A stretch of DNA of 64,000 bases from Limnohabitans kasalickyi (GCA_965234325.1 OZ248421.1:1-64000); one strand, 5' to 3'. Positions 33,527 to 43,181 are shown, counted from the first letter of the stretch. Notes: a model not told the origin generated them from the letters alone. A program made the numbers and translations.

Positions 33527-33568
33527 GCGGCGCAAAAGCACGAACGACAGCCCTCACAAGATAACCCT

Positions 33569-34507
33569 TCAAGGGCCTTCAAGGTGTTGGCTGTTGCGTG
33601 CCAATGTCCTCTCGCGCTCTCTGGGTCCAAAGCTGGATGCCAAAGCGCCTTCAGATGCCAAACCTTCGAGGTAGGACTGCTCAATCTCAGGTGCCGCTTT
33701 GAGAAGCTCGCCCTCAGCAAATGGCAGGTGAAGTAGCGCTCTGAGGGCAAATAAAATTTGCAACCAACCCGGTATAAAAATAGCGCGTTGGCGCTTGGCG
33801 ATGGCGCCAACAATGCAACGTGCTGTATCTTGCGCCGAAGTCTCTTTGTTCAAAAACTTGGGCATGGTGGCTCGCAGTCGAACAAAGCCAGGATGCAACG
33901 CCCCCTCTTCGACCAGCGGCGTTCTGACCCAACCTGCATACATCACGCCAACGCCAACTTGATGGGCCGCAAGCTCCAGCCTCAGCACATTGCCCATGGC
34001 CTCCACAGCCGCCTTGCTGGCTGCATAGGCCGACATGGCAGGCGGGTGGGCAAACGAAGATACCGATGCATTGATCAGCACATAACCTCGCTGTTGCATC
34101 AAGGCGGGAAGCGCCGATCGAACCGTGTTGAAAACGCCCATGATGTTCACCTCCACACAGCGTTGCCAAGCTTGTGTGTCCACAAACGCCACAGGCCCGA
34201 ATGCAGCGACGCCGGCATTGGCAAACACCACATCAATGCGCGACACAAGAGAAAGGGTTTGGGCTACCACGTCTTGCATGGCTGAGAGTTGCGTCACATC
34301 GGCAACAAAAGACAAAGTGCCCTCACCGCACTGAGCGGCCACGCGCGCAAGGGGTTGCGCATCACAATCCACCAAGATAGGAATGCCGCCTTGACTCACC
34401 ACTTCTTTGGCGGTCGCAGCGCCAATGCCAGAGGCTGCACCTGTGATCAAAACAACCAAACCCGCAAGGGACACTTTTTTTGTATTTTTGGACTTTGGCC
34501 ACATCAT
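33569..34507 (-). CDS. Short-chain dehydrogenase/reductase at the end of the bch-puh-crt run
   Basis: A protein of about 312 residues. It is a classical SDR with TGAASGIGAAT near 23-33, NAGVAAFGP, the catalytic Ser in INASVSS and Tyr-x-x-x-Lys in AYAASKAAVE. A C-terminal hydrophobic segment (GWLQILFALRALLHLPF) could attach it to the membrane. ATG at 34507 or 34504 is chosen because it follows the DUF2269 gene by 14 bp; a longer frame to 34654 would overlap that gene. The substrate is unknown. Its place behind crtB suggests pigment or quinone-related redox work, which is inference. Confidence 0.7.
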   Translation of the reverse strand: MMWPKSKNTKKVSLAGLVVLITGAASGIGAATAKEVVSQGGIPILVDCDAQPLARVAAQCGEGTLSFVADVTQLSAMQDVVAQTLSLVSRIDVVFANAGVAAFGPVAFVDTQAWQRCVEVNIMGVFNTVRSALPALMQQRGYVLINASVSSFAHPPAMSAYAASKAAVEAMGNVLRLELAAHQVGVGVMYAGWVRTPLVEEGALHPGFVRLRATMPKFLNKETSAQDTARCIVGAIAKRQRAIFIPGWLQILFALRALLHLPFAEGELLKAAPEIEQSYLEGLASEGALASSFGPRERERTLARNSQHLEGP

Positions 34508-34520
34508 GAAAGGGCCAGAC

Positions 34521-34973
34521 TCACGCGTTTTTGGTAACCATGAAATACACAATGGGCAGAGGAAGCACGGTGGCAAATGCACCCGCAATTTGCCAAATAC
34601 GTGACAGCCGCCAATACGCGTCACACACCGTGTCCGTGTTTTGCAACAAAGCACGCTGTTTCAATTGGATGGGCACCAAAACAAACAACCAAATCAAACC
34701 GGAAAAGCTAAGCAGAAAATAAGACCATTGAATCCATGGATGCCCTTCTGCGCCGCCAAAGTTTTCCGCCATGCCGTGGCCTGTCCAAACGACACCGAGG
34801 GAACCCATCAAGGTAAAAAGCACATCGGTGATCAGCACCATGCGGTTGCTAAATTGAATGATGGCGTGGTTACGCGTACGCTCTGCCATCAAAGCCCAAA
34901 TGCCGCTCACGATGACGTTGCCTAAAAATAAGCAAGCGCACGCCAAATGAATGAACTTCAGATTAGCTGACAT
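34521..34973 (-). CDS. DUF2269-like integral membrane protein
   Basis: A protein of 150 residues with four hydrophobic segments (about 5-27, 48-68, 80-105, 128-147). It opens MSANLKFIHLACACLFLGNVIV with a His in the first segment, a pattern of the DUF2269 family. Members are uncharacterised and resemble four-helix heme-binding membrane proteins. It starts inside the end of a 52-residue gene and is followed after 14 bp by the SDR gene, so all three are expressed with crtB. Confidence 0.65.
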   Translation of the reverse strand: MSANLKFIHLACACLFLGNVIVSGIWALMAERTRNHAIIQFSNRMVLITDVLFTLMGSLGVVWTGHGMAENFGGAEGHPWIQWSYFLLSFSGLIWLFVLVPIQLKQRALLQNTDTVCDAYWRLSRIWQIAGAFATVLPLPIVYFMVTKNA

Positions 34974-35121
34974 CGGAGCCTCTGGTTTGTGTGGCGCTCG
35001 CTTGCTCTGCCTCGCGCTGCTGTCGGGTCACCTCACGGGCACGACGCAGATCGCGAAACTGCCAAACCACAAAGCACGCCCCAGCCAAAATCAAAACCAG
35101 TACTTCAAAAAGTTTCAGCAT
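34963..35121 (-). CDS. Small single-span membrane protein
   Basis: A 52-residue product. An N-terminal membrane helix (FEVLVLILAGACFVVW) is followed by an arginine/glutamine-rich cytoplasmic tail (RDLRRAREVTRQQREAEQAS). The ATG lies 9 bp after the crtB stop. The gene end overlaps the start of the DUF2269 gene (ATG at 34973 precedes its TAA at 34963-34965). No family is recognised. The arrangement suggests a small accessory subunit of the DUF2269 protein or of pigment assembly. Confidence 0.6.
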   Translation of the reverse strand: MLKLFEVLVLILAGACFVVWQFRDLRRAREVTRQQREAEQASATQTRGSDVS

Positions 35122-35130
35122 CACAAGTGA

Positions 35131-36228
35131 TTAACGGCTGATTCTTTCGCGCTGCTCCAAACGGCCGATCAAATCCACCATCCATTCCACACGCTGATCG
35201 AAACTGCGAGAAGGCACTGTCCAAGGTTTTGGGCTGGCCAATGGGTGATGCTCACGACTCACGATATCCACCAAGTAATGAATGGCGGGGACCGGACTCA
35301 ATGGCACATCGGGTGCGGTTGGCGCTTTCAAGGCGACGGCAGTGGCTCGCGCAATCAAAGCCAGTTTGCGGGGCGTAGACACCACCGTACGGTGATTGAC
35401 CGAATTGAGCCCTTCACGGTCTAATTGCTTGCCGATTTCGGCATAAACCAAGCGTGCAGCTTGGATGGCCGGGCGACAGTCCCAAGGCAGTTCAGACAAA
35501 CCAAACTCGCCACGGCGGTAAAGCGCGTCTGCGCGCAACAGCAAACGCTGTGTGAAACCCGCAATGCGCGCATCAAAGACGGGATTGGCCAACCAAGCAT
35601 CTGCGTCCATGCCAATTTCACGAAACCAAGCGCGAGGGATGTACAAGCGGCCCATTCGCGCATCATCGCCAATGTCTCTGGCAATGTTGGTCAGCTGCAT
35701 CGCAACGCCCAGTTCGCTGGCGCGCGCAATGGCCGTCTCTGAGCTAGCGCCCATGATGAGCGACATCATGGCCCCCACGGTACCCGCCACTCTGGCGCCA
35801 TAGGCCTCAACATCGGCCAATGTTTCATAACGACGACCTTGTGAATCCCACAAGAAACCATCTAACAAAGCCTCTAACAAGCCAATCGGAATGCCATAGC
35901 GATGAACCACAACAGTCAAAGCCCGGTCAGCGTCCTCGGCACCAGGACGTCCTGCGTAAATAGCCGCTAGGCGCGACTTCAAATCAACCATGGCTAAGGC
36001 CGGGTCATCGCCATCGTCAATGGCGTCGTCGGCCAAACGACAAAATGCATACAAGGCAATGGCGGGGGGTCGAACTCTCACCGGCAACAAACGTGATGCG
36101 GCGAAAAAGGACTTGGACCCACCTCGCATCAATTCTGTGCAGGCTTCCAAGTCGTAAGACATGGCTGAAAGAACAGGATTGGGTGTGGGCGATGAAGCGC
36201 CCGCTTGATCACGCGAAAGATTTGACAT
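35131..36228 (-). CDS. crtB: Phytoene synthase CrtB
   Basis: A product of 365 residues joining two geranylgeranyl diphosphates to 15-cis-phytoene. The first Asp-rich motif is CRLADDAIDDGDD near 83-95, and the second, with NIARDIGDDARMGRLYIP, is near 200-217; both bind Mg-diphosphate. The start at 36228 overlaps the crtI end by 20 bp. An in-frame ATG further on (AMSYDLEACTELM) is the alternative start, nearer the usual length of about 345 residues. Confidence 0.95.
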   Translation of the reverse strand: MSNLSRDQAGASSPTPNPVLSAMSYDLEACTELMRGGSKSFFAASRLLPVRVRPPAIALYAFCRLADDAIDDGDDPALAMVDLKSRLAAIYAGRPGAEDADRALTVVVHRYGIPIGLLEALLDGFLWDSQGRRYETLADVEAYGARVAGTVGAMMSLIMGASSETAIARASELGVAMQLTNIARDIGDDARMGRLYIPRAWFREIGMDADAWLANPVFDARIAGFTQRLLLRADALYRRGEFGLSELPWDCRPAIQAARLVYAEIGKQLDREGLNSVNHRTVVSTPRKLALIARATAVALKAPTAPDVPLSPVPAIHYLVDIVSREHHPLASPKPWTVPSRSFDQRVEWMVDLIGRLEQRERISR

Positions 36229-37792
36229 CGGGTACCACCGTTTCTAACATTTTTGCGGACATCAAGACACTGGGAACACCTGCACCGGGCTGGCTGCTGG
36301 CACCCACCATGAAAAGTCCATCCACATCTTGGCTTCTGTTGTGTGGTCTGAACCAAGCGCTCTGAACCAGGATGGGTTCCAAACCAAAACCCGCGCCTTT
36401 GTAAGACCACAAGCGGTCTTGAAAATCTTGTGGCGTGGTGATCTTGGAAGACACCACATGTTTTTTTAAATCGGGCAAAACGCTCTCTTGCAACACCGTG
36501 GCAATGGCATCTCGGTATTGCTCTTGGACAGCCTGCCAATCTGTCTCGCTGCTGAGGTTAGGCACAACGGACAGTGCATAAAAACTGTCGCACCCTTCAG
36601 GTGCCAAGGAAGGATCAGTCGCAGTGGGGCGATACAGATAAAGACTGAAATCTTTGGACAGGGTGTGATTTTTAAAAATGTCCTGCAACAAACCTTTGTA
36701 ACGCGGGCCCAACACCATCATGTGGTGGGGCACGTCTTTGTACTGGCGATTGGTTCCGAAATACCAAACGAACAAACCAGACGAGTATTTGCCTTTGGCA
36801 ATCCGCTTGTCGGTCCAATGCTTTCGGTGCTGCGGTGCGACAAGGTGACGGTAAGTCCAAGCCGCATCGCCGTTGCTCACGACGATGTCAGCCGGTAAGA
36901 ACTCACCACTCGCAAGTTCGACACCCTGCGCGCGGCCATCTTTGATGCGAATTTGTGTGACGGGTGCGTTGTAACGGATAGGCACATCGCGCTCATCCAG
37001 CAGTTTCACCAACTCGCGCACGATGGCGCCTGTGCCGCCCATGGCGGAATGCACGCCCCAGCGTCGCTCTAAAGAGTGAATCAAGGCGTAGACGCAGGTC
37101 ACGGAGTAAGGGTTGCCGCCAATCAGCAATGGGTGAAAACTCATCACGATACGCAGCTTGGGATGCTTGATGTGCTTGGCTACCAAGCTGTAAATGGAGC
37201 GCCATGCCTGCATGCGCACCAAATTTGGCATGGCCTTCACCACATCACCCAGTGTTTCAAAGGGCACCATGCCCAGTTCCACAAAACCCAGCTGAAAACA
37301 TTTCTCGGAAGCCACCATCAGGTTCTTAAAACCTTGCACATCTTCAGGACTGAATTTGGTAATTTGTTCGAGCATCTGCTCGTCGTTGTTGCTGTAATCA
37401 AAGTGCGTGCCATCGTCAAACCGTATGCGGTAGAAAGGCGACATCAAGCGCAGATCGACATGGTCTTTCATGTCTCGGCCACACAAGGTGAACAGCTCAG
37501 CGATGAGATGCGGCAAGGTGATGATGGTGGGCCCCGCATCGAAGGTGAAACCATCTTGCTTGTGCACATACGCGCGGCCCCCAGGCGCATCGAGTTTTTC
37601 CAACATTTGAACGCGATAACCTTTCACGCTCAAACGAATGGCTGCAGCAAGGCCGCCAAACCCTGTGCCAATCACGATGGCAGTGGGTGCACGAGCGCCG
37701 AGTTCAGCGCCTGAACCCCTAGGAGGGGTTGGATGCCCTCCACCGCCATCTGCGCCACCATCGGTGTTAATTGACTTGTAAAGATTTGTCAT
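36209..37792 (-). CDS. crtI: Phytoene desaturase CrtI
   Basis: A product of 527 residues from ATG 37792; a longer frame to 37837 lacks support. The FAD motif is AIVIGTGFGGLAAAIRLS near 37-54, followed by FDAGPTIITLP and the C-terminal GASSQPGAGVPSVLMSAK. CrtI introduces double bonds into phytoene to give neurosporene or lycopene; sequence does not tell which, but the crtA, crtC and crtD genes here imply spheroidene-series products. The N-terminus is extended by a Gly/Asp-rich stretch. The gene overlaps puhE by 26 bp. Confidence 0.95.
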   Translation of the reverse strand: MTNLYKSINTDGGADGGGGHPTPPRGSGAELGARAPTAIVIGTGFGGLAAAIRLSVKGYRVQMLEKLDAPGGRAYVHKQDGFTFDAGPTIITLPHLIAELFTLCGRDMKDHVDLRLMSPFYRIRFDDGTHFDYSNNDEQMLEQITKFSPEDVQGFKNLMVASEKCFQLGFVELGMVPFETLGDVVKAMPNLVRMQAWRSIYSLVAKHIKHPKLRIVMSFHPLLIGGNPYSVTCVYALIHSLERRWGVHSAMGGTGAIVRELVKLLDERDVPIRYNAPVTQIRIKDGRAQGVELASGEFLPADIVVSNGDAAWTYRHLVAPQHRKHWTDKRIAKGKYSSGLFVWYFGTNRQYKDVPHHMMVLGPRYKGLLQDIFKNHTLSKDFSLYLYRPTATDPSLAPEGCDSFYALSVVPNLSSETDWQAVQEQYRDAIATVLQESVLPDLKKHVVSSKITTPQDFQDRLWSYKGAGFGLEPILVQSAWFRPHNRSQDVDGLFMVGASSQPGAGVPSVLMSAKMLETVVPDVKSFA

Positions 37793-38618
37793 GAGGATCC
37801 AAATGAGGTGCCAACGCAGCAGGCACACGCGCGTCAAAAGCTACGGCAGTGTTTGACTTTTGTTGTTGACGAATAGCCCAACGCCACAAGGCTGTGGTGT
37901 CGAGGGGCAGCACCAGCATCAGATGCTCCAAAATAGCCAAAGCCAGCATGGTGCCAACCAATACAGCACCGACCAGCTGCGACGGCGTGGTCAAGGGCTG
38001 GCTGGCATAGTCGACCAGCAGCCACAAACAAAAACTGGCAATGGCCACAGCAAAAGGGAAGAATGCATTCATGCGGCGGCGTTTGAAAAAACTTTCCAAA
38101 TAAGCCAAGTGCGTGGGCAAAAACTCTTCACTCAAATTACGCACGCCAAAGAACAGGTTTAACTTGGCACTGGTTCGCATGATCCACAAGACCAAATAAG
38201 TACCTGTACCCACTTGGTTAGGCGCATCCCAGGTGATGAGAACAATAGCCACTCCAACCAAAAGGATGGCGATTTCATGCCAAACCACGGCATTAAAAGA
38301 GGCCCGGAACCTGAGCCAACCTTGCGTGCTTTTAGGGATGGCCGTTTTCTGGGGCCCGGTGATCCAGCCTGTGAGAAAACTCAACTCATTCCACCCCCAC
38401 GCCAGCAAGGCACATGTAAATGCGCAATACGCCCCAGTGACACCCGTTTGATAGGCAGTGTGGGACAAGCCCACCAAAGCCCCGATGCCCAGCAAGGAAG
38501 AGATGACCAAACTCAACGTGATGGCTGTCTTCGACATGCGATTCAACAGAATCACAATACCGGTGCTTGACCACCAAATAAAAATCGCAAACCCTAAGGC
38601 AACGAAGGTATCTGTCAT
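37767..38618 (-). CDS. puhE: Photosynthetic complex assembly protein PuhE
   Basis: A product of 283 residues (DUF3623-type) with about seven membrane segments. It starts with MTDTFVALGFAIFIWWSSTG and contains the characteristic RTSAKLNLFFGVRNLSEEFLP and LAYLESFFKRRRMNAFFPF. PuhE influences reaction-centre/LH1 assembly and bacteriochlorophyll production in Rhodobacter. Position between acsF and crtI matches betaproteobacterial PGCs. Confidence 0.92.
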   Translation of the reverse strand: MTDTFVALGFAIFIWWSSTGIVILLNRMSKTAITLSLVISSLLGIGALVGLSHTAYQTGVTGAYCAFTCALLAWGWNELSFLTGWITGPQKTAIPKSTQGWLRFRASFNAVVWHEIAILLVGVAIVLITWDAPNQVGTGTYLVLWIMRTSAKLNLFFGVRNLSEEFLPTHLAYLESFFKRRRMNAFFPFAVAIASFCLWLLVDYASQPLTTPSQLVGAVLVGTMLALAILEHLMLVLPLDTTALWRWAIRQQQKSNTAVAFDARVPAALAPHLDPHDKSLQVN

Positions 38619-38649
38619 CCTTAGCTTTCTGTGACGGTTGGCTTCGCAG

Positions 38650-39726
38650 TTACCAAGCAGGCACCATGCGTACCTGCTCGGGCAACGCTTGATGCTTCAC
38701 AGGCAAGAAGTACAAGCGCACAAAGGTCAAGGCACCCGACAAAGCCCAACGCCCGCGCAAAAGCAAGCCCACCAAACCACCCCGAGCTTTGGCCGCATCC
38801 ATTTGCGTTTGAGCCTCAAACAAATGCGCCAAACCTTGCCTGAAAGCAGGGTTGTCGATGTCCAAACAGACGGGGAACACTTGCTTGGTGATTTCATTGG
38901 TGATGCGGAACACTTCGTAGTCATACGTCGACGATTCCAGCCCCATTTCTTGGTGCAACATTGGACGACAGTGGTCGCGCACATACATGGTGGCGTAGAC
39001 CGCCAACAAGAAAAAGCGAATCCAGTACACATTACCTCCGCGCAACAACTGCGGGTTGGCGCGCATGATCAAAGCAAACGACTCACCGTGGCGAAACTCG
39101 TCATTGCACCAACGCTCGAACCAACGAAAGATGGGATGAAAACGTTTGTCTGGATTTTTTTCTAATTGGCGATAAATGGTGATGTAGCGTGCATAACCAA
39201 TCTTTTCAGACAAGTAAGTGGCATAAAAAATGTACTTAGGCTTGAAGTAGGTGTACGCCTTGGTACGCTTCAAATTCCCCAGATCGATTCCAAGGCCAAA
39301 GTCTTTCAACGACTGATTGATGAAACTGGCGTGCCGCGATTCATCACGGGCCATGTAGCGCATGAGTTGCTTGATATCCGGATTTTCAACGTTCTTGAAA
39401 ATCTCGTTGTACAAAATACAACCGGAAAATTCAGACGTCAGGGAGGAGATCAAAAAGTCTAAAAACTCCTGACGCATTTCAGGACTCACTTGCGAGAAAC
39501 GTTCTGCCACTTCTTTGGCAAATTCCTCGTCACGCTGAAAGTGGTCGTGGTTGTTGTCACCTTCGTATTCGGCCATCATCTTGTCCCATTCGGCACGCAT
39601 GGGAGAGACATCGAGTCGATCCATCGCCGCAAAATCGGTGGTGTAGAACCGCGGGCTAAGCATGGTGCTCTCCACCGCCTTTTGGGATGCTTTTTCAGCA
39701 CTGTCAACCGTTGAGGTGGCTTGCAT
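38650..39726 (-). CDS. acsF: Aerobic Mg-protoporphyrin IX monomethyl ester cyclase AcsF
   Basis: A product of 358 residues. This di-iron enzyme forms ring E of bacteriochlorophyll using O2. Ferritin-like ligands are visible: Glu in the stretch around SEFSGCILYNEIF, E/D-x-x-H in ARDESRHASF, and a second E-x-x-H in WCNDEFRHGESFA. The oxygen-independent cyclase BchE is not in the window, so pigment synthesis here appears to need oxygen at this step. The gene follows puhC by 44 bp. It may use small partner proteins (BciE/Ycf54-like), which I do not see. Confidence 0.95.
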   Translation of the reverse strand: MQATSTVDSAEKASQKAVESTMLSPRFYTTDFAAMDRLDVSPMRAEWDKMMAEYEGDNNHDHFQRDEEFAKEVAERFSQVSPEMRQEFLDFLISSLTSEFSGCILYNEIFKNVENPDIKQLMRYMARDESRHASFINQSLKDFGLGIDLGNLKRTKAYTYFKPKYIFYATYLSEKIGYARYITIYRQLEKNPDKRFHPIFRWFERWCNDEFRHGESFALIMRANPQLLRGGNVYWIRFFLLAVYATMYVRDHCRPMLHQEMGLESSTYDYEVFRITNEITKQVFPVCLDIDNPAFRQGLAHLFEAQTQMDAAKARGGLVGLLLRGRWALSGALTFVRLYFLPVKHQALPEQVRMVPAW

Positions 39727-39770
39727 AAATGTGACTCCGACTTTTGGGTATTGATAAAAACTGCTAAGCG

Positions 39771-40241
39771 TTATTCAGGCTGCATGGCGAAGAACCTTGC
39801 AAACTCAGCCGTGTTGGTAGGACCAAAGGACTCCAAGTCCACCCGCTGCCCAGTGCTGGGATCGAACAAGGTGACCCGACCATCGACACGGGCGATCAAT
39901 TCAAAAGGAACACTTGAACCAATACCGCGTGAATACCGCTCACGGGACAAAGCACGCAGCGCACCACGAACAAAGCCTTGTTCTCCGTGCAAGACGGTCA
40001 AGGTTTCACCCGTCACACCATCGCCAACACGGACACCACCATCTTTGTGATCTTCAAACACGAGCGATCGCTGCAAAGTAGCCGCCGCAGCTTTTTGATC
40101 TGGCCCATTGCCTGTGATCCGAACCAGGCCCACAGAAATGAGCGAGAACGCCAGAATTCCCGCCGCACAATACAAAACCCAACGCGGGAAATGATCTGCC
40201 ACAGGGGGGTGCGTCAAGCCAGGTGCGTGCGCGTGGTTCAT
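39771..40241 (-). CDS. puhC: Photosynthetic complex assembly protein PuhC
   Basis: A product of 156 residues. A single N-terminal membrane helix (WVLYCAAGILAFSLISVGLV) is followed by a periplasmic domain containing LVFEDHKDGGVRV, TVLHGEQGFVRGALRALSRER and a C-terminal DPSTGQRVDLESFGPTNTAEF-like stretch. These are PuhC features. It promotes assembly of LH1 around the reaction centre. It overlaps puhB by 4 bp. Confidence 0.9.
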   Translation of the reverse strand: MNHAHAPGLTHPPVADHFPRWVLYCAAGILAFSLISVGLVRITGNGPDQKAAAATLQRSLVFEDHKDGGVRVGDGVTGETLTVLHGEQGFVRGALRALSRERYSRGIGSSVPFELIARVDGRVTLFDPSTGQRVDLESFGPTNTAEFARFFAMQPE

Positions 40242-40909
40242 GTCAAACTCACTTCAAAGTTATCAGAATGGGGATGGCTACTTTGAACGTCAGTCGTTGC
40301 GTTAGCGGCCAAGCCTGTTTTTTGGGTCCAAGCGTCACGCAATTTGACGGCGACCTCTTGCACGTTGGGAATCGCGCGCAATGTCGGTTCAGGCTTGCTA
40401 ATTCGCCATGGACGCACGCTGGGCCACAGGTGAACCCACGCGATTCGGTCCGACCCCTGCAATGCCAGCGTAATGTCACCAAAGCCGCCATCGAGCATCC
40501 GTACATCTGCTGAGGCAACTTGTTTCAAGGGTAAATTGAAAGTGACAGTGAGCACAATGCCCAAACGCATGACCACGCGTTTGTTGGTCAAGGTATAGAC
40601 CGTCGTGCGGGCTGTCAGGTAAGCCAGTATCCACAAAGAGGTCAAGCTGATGACAGCAAGCGGCGCAATCCATTTGATGCCGTTCAGCACCGCCATGACG
40701 CCCGCGCCGCTCTCTAAAGCAGGCCAAGCGCACAAAGCAATCAGAGCGATGAAATAAAGTGTCAGCTTTTTCATATGAAAGGCTGAAGAGGCCAATGCAC
40801 CAATATCGGGAGAGCCTTGCCAAACAATGAATTCATCCGAAGGCAACCGCTCGGGCAGGCCGTGCTGGGGCTCAAACTCATACTCGTGGCCAAGATTTTC
40901 GATGGGCAT
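40238..40909 (-). CDS. puhB: Photosynthetic complex assembly protein PuhB
   Basis: A product of 223 residues. The N-terminal motif EYEFEPQHGLPERLPSDEFI is followed by WQGSPD, three membrane segments and a PH-like domain with RVVMRLGIVLTVTFNLPLKQ. PuhB dimerises and helps reaction-centre assembly. It lies between puhA and puhC in the usual order. The start ATG 40909 has a GAGGA 6-7 bp upstream. Confidence 0.92.
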   Translation of the reverse strand: MPIENLGHEYEFEPQHGLPERLPSDEFIVWQGSPDIGALASSAFHMKKLTLYFIALIALCAWPALESGAGVMAVLNGIKWIAPLAVISLTSLWILAYLTARTTVYTLTNKRVVMRLGIVLTVTFNLPLKQVASADVRMLDGGFGDITLALQGSDRIAWVHLWPSVRPWRISKPEPTLRAIPNVQEVAVKLRDAWTQKTGLAANATTDVQSSHPHSDNFEVSLT

Positions 40910-40961
40910 TTTTTTCCTCTACAGCGTTTCATTCAACATTCAATTGCAGCGCGGTGAATTT

Positions 40962-41723
40962 TTAAATCAAAGGCTCGCTGCGTTTGGCGTCTGCATACAA
41001 AGTGCCGCCACCGTAATACGCACTGATTTTTTCCTCTTCCAATTTGGTGACTTGGTCAGGGTTTTTCAGAGCGGGAACAGCTGCAAAATGTTTCGCATAC
41101 AGAGCATGCACTTCAACTTGATTTCTGCGAATCAGGGAAAACGTGATGGGCAATAAAACAGTGCGACCACCGGCAATTTCGACTTCCAAATATCGGAACA
41201 TCATTTCAGCGGAATCGATCCAAAGGTCTTTGACCGTGCCACCTTGTTTGCCGTCACCCGCCATAACAGGCAGGCCGCGTGGATCCACATCTTGCGAAGC
41301 GACAGAGAATTCGCTGGCAATTCGCAAAGGTTGAATCAGGGGCACACCGTGTGAGGTTCTTTCGGGCACATCTTCGCGATTGGAATAAGCGCCAGCGCCA
41401 ACGCCTGCCGTCATGGCATCGCCTTTGGGTTCAATGGGGGAACCCAAACTTGGAATAGAGGCCACAGCGCTGTAATCCGGCTCTCTGCGCTTGAGATCGG
41501 GCACCGTGACGCTTTTGCCGCCATCGAGCAAGAATGTTTTAGGGGCTGGAATTGGGAAACCTTTGACCACAGCACGCCCCCTGCCGCTGGTCTCCATGGG
41601 GTAGCCCTCGCGGTGATTTTCCATCGCCAGATACCAAATTAGGCCTGCGAAAAATATCCAAAATACATAGAGCAGTATTTGTGCTAGGTCGATATAACCA
41701 GTGATGTTGCCTACTGTTTGCAT
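40962..41723 (-). CDS. puhA: Reaction centre H subunit PuhA
   Basis: A product of 253 residues from ATG 41723, which has an AAGGAG 8 bp upstream; a longer in-frame ATG at 41744 is less likely. One N-terminal membrane helix (DLAQILLYVFWIFFAGLIWYL) precedes a cytoplasmic PRC-barrel domain with VAGDGKQGGTVKDLWIDSAE-like and SLIRRNQVEVHALYAKHFAAVP. It caps the L/M core and guides protons to the secondary quinone. Confidence 0.95.
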   Translation of the reverse strand: MQTVGNITGYIDLAQILLYVFWIFFAGLIWYLAMENHREGYPMETSGRGRAVVKGFPIPAPKTFLLDGGKSVTVPDLKRREPDYSAVASIPSLGSPIEPKGDAMTAGVGAGAYSNREDVPERTSHGVPLIQPLRIASEFSVASQDVDPRGLPVMAGDGKQGGTVKDLWIDSAEMMFRYLEVEIAGGRTVLLPITFSLIRRNQVEVHALYAKHFAAVPALKNPDQVTKLEEEKISAYYGGGTLYADAKRSEPLI

Positions 41724-41744
41724 GGTGACTTCTCCTTTGAACAA

Positions 41745-43181
41745 CTAAATGCGTGACTCATTCAAGCCGAGGGTTGAGGGAACAACAAGTGAAAAAGATG
41801 TGCTGCGTTTGACCAAGGGTCCTACAGCAATCAGGGTTAGAAATAACAAAAGCATTTCAATGTGGTAGACCATGCTGTAGGCCACAGATGGGTCCGTCAA
41901 GCCAGTGCCCAATAAGCCTTGCGCGGTAAGCGTATTGACGGTATCGCGCAAGGCGCCGCCAAAGAACATGGACAAACCAGCCGCAGCAGCTTGCACAGCG
42001 CCCCAGGCACCCAAGGCCAGACCCACATAAGCGGCCTCTAGCCGCATAGCGGTGAACAAGGTGCCTACCGCAAACATGCCGCCCCCAAAGCCAATACCAA
42101 ATGCGCCAAATCTGAAGAGCCAGCCCGCGTCAAGTGGCGCAGAAAAAATCACCGCTGAAAAAGCAGGCAAGCCAGCCAAAGCACCATACGCAGCCAAGCG
42201 CATAGGGTCTAACCCTTTTGCCAACTGACGACCGGCAAAGTAAAAACCCAACAAGCCGCCAGCTGACAGCATCGCGGTGAGTGCACTGGTGGCACCCACA
42301 CTCAATTTCAGAATTTCACCGCCATAGGGCTCCAGCACAATGTCTTGCATATTGAATGCCATGGTGCCCAAAGCTGTCGCCACTAAAAAGCGCTTGGCAT
42401 TGGGCAAGCCAATGAACTCATTCCAAACTTCTTTGAACGGACGACGGATTTCTGTTTTCTGCGCCAAGACACGTTGAGGGTTACGCGGCTCTTGCTTCCA
42501 CAGGGCCACACCGTTGAGGAGTAACACCACCAACGCCGTGCCCTGCACCACTTGAACCAAAATTTCAGGGGTGAAGCTAGCCAGTAAAACGCTGTAGACC
42601 AAGCTGCCAAACACGGCGCCCACCAAAAGCATGCTGTACATCAAGGCCACGACACGAGGACGCGTGTCTTCGCTGGCCTGATCAGTGGCCAGAGCGAGAC
42701 CTGCGGTTTGTGAAGTCTGCAAACCCGCACCCACCATCAAGAAAGCGATGGCAGCAGCCCCCTGACCCACCCAGTCAGGCACAGCAATTTGCCCTCCACC
42801 AGACAGTACCAACAACGCGAATGGCATGACTGCCAGTCCCATGAATTGAATCAAAGTGCCGCCCCACATATAGGGCACCCGACGCCAACCAAAAGCAGAA
42901 ACATGCACATCCGACTGATAGCCAGTGACCGCCCTGAACGGGGCCACCAGCAGAGGGAGCGCCAGCATCATGGAGACCAACCAAGCTGGCACCAATAATT
43001 CAACAATCATGACCCGGTTCAGGGTACCGATCATCAGGGCGGTTGTGATGCCCATGGTGAACTTGAACAAGGACAAGCGCAGCAAACGGTGCATCGGCAA
43101 ACCCGGGCTGGCAGCGTCCGCAAACGGCAGCCAATTGACAGGCATTTGCTTGGCAAATTTGGCGAATGTTTTGCCTCTCAT
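41745..43181 (-). CDS. lhaA: LH1 assembly protein LhaA (PucC family)
   Basis: A product of 478 residues of the bacteriochlorophyll-delivery branch of MFS transporters with about 12 membrane segments. Typical pieces are TLNRVMIVELLVPAW and the tail FSLVVPSTLGLNESRI. LhaA is required for LH1 assembly and associates with bacteriochlorophyll synthase. The ATG at 43181 overlaps the bchM stop (ATGA). A longer frame would read into bchM. It is a paralogue of the gene at 24869-26230. Confidence 0.92.
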   Translation of the reverse strand: MRGKTFAKFAKQMPVNWLPFADAASPGLPMHRLLRLSLFKFTMGITTALMIGTLNRVMIVELLVPAWLVSMMLALPLLVAPFRAVTGYQSDVHVSAFGWRRVPYMWGGTLIQFMGLAVMPFALLVLSGGGQIAVPDWVGQGAAAIAFLMVGAGLQTSQTAGLALATDQASEDTRPRVVALMYSMLLVGAVFGSLVYSVLLASFTPEILVQVVQGTALVVLLLNGVALWKQEPRNPQRVLAQKTEIRRPFKEVWNEFIGLPNAKRFLVATALGTMAFNMQDIVLEPYGGEILKLSVGATSALTAMLSAGGLLGFYFAGRQLAKGLDPMRLAAYGALAGLPAFSAVIFSAPLDAGWLFRFGAFGIGFGGGMFAVGTLFTAMRLEAAYVGLALGAWGAVQAAAAGLSMFFGGALRDTVNTLTAQGLLGTGLTDPSVAYSMVYHIEMLLLFLTLIAVGPLVKRSTSFSLVVPSTLGLNESRI

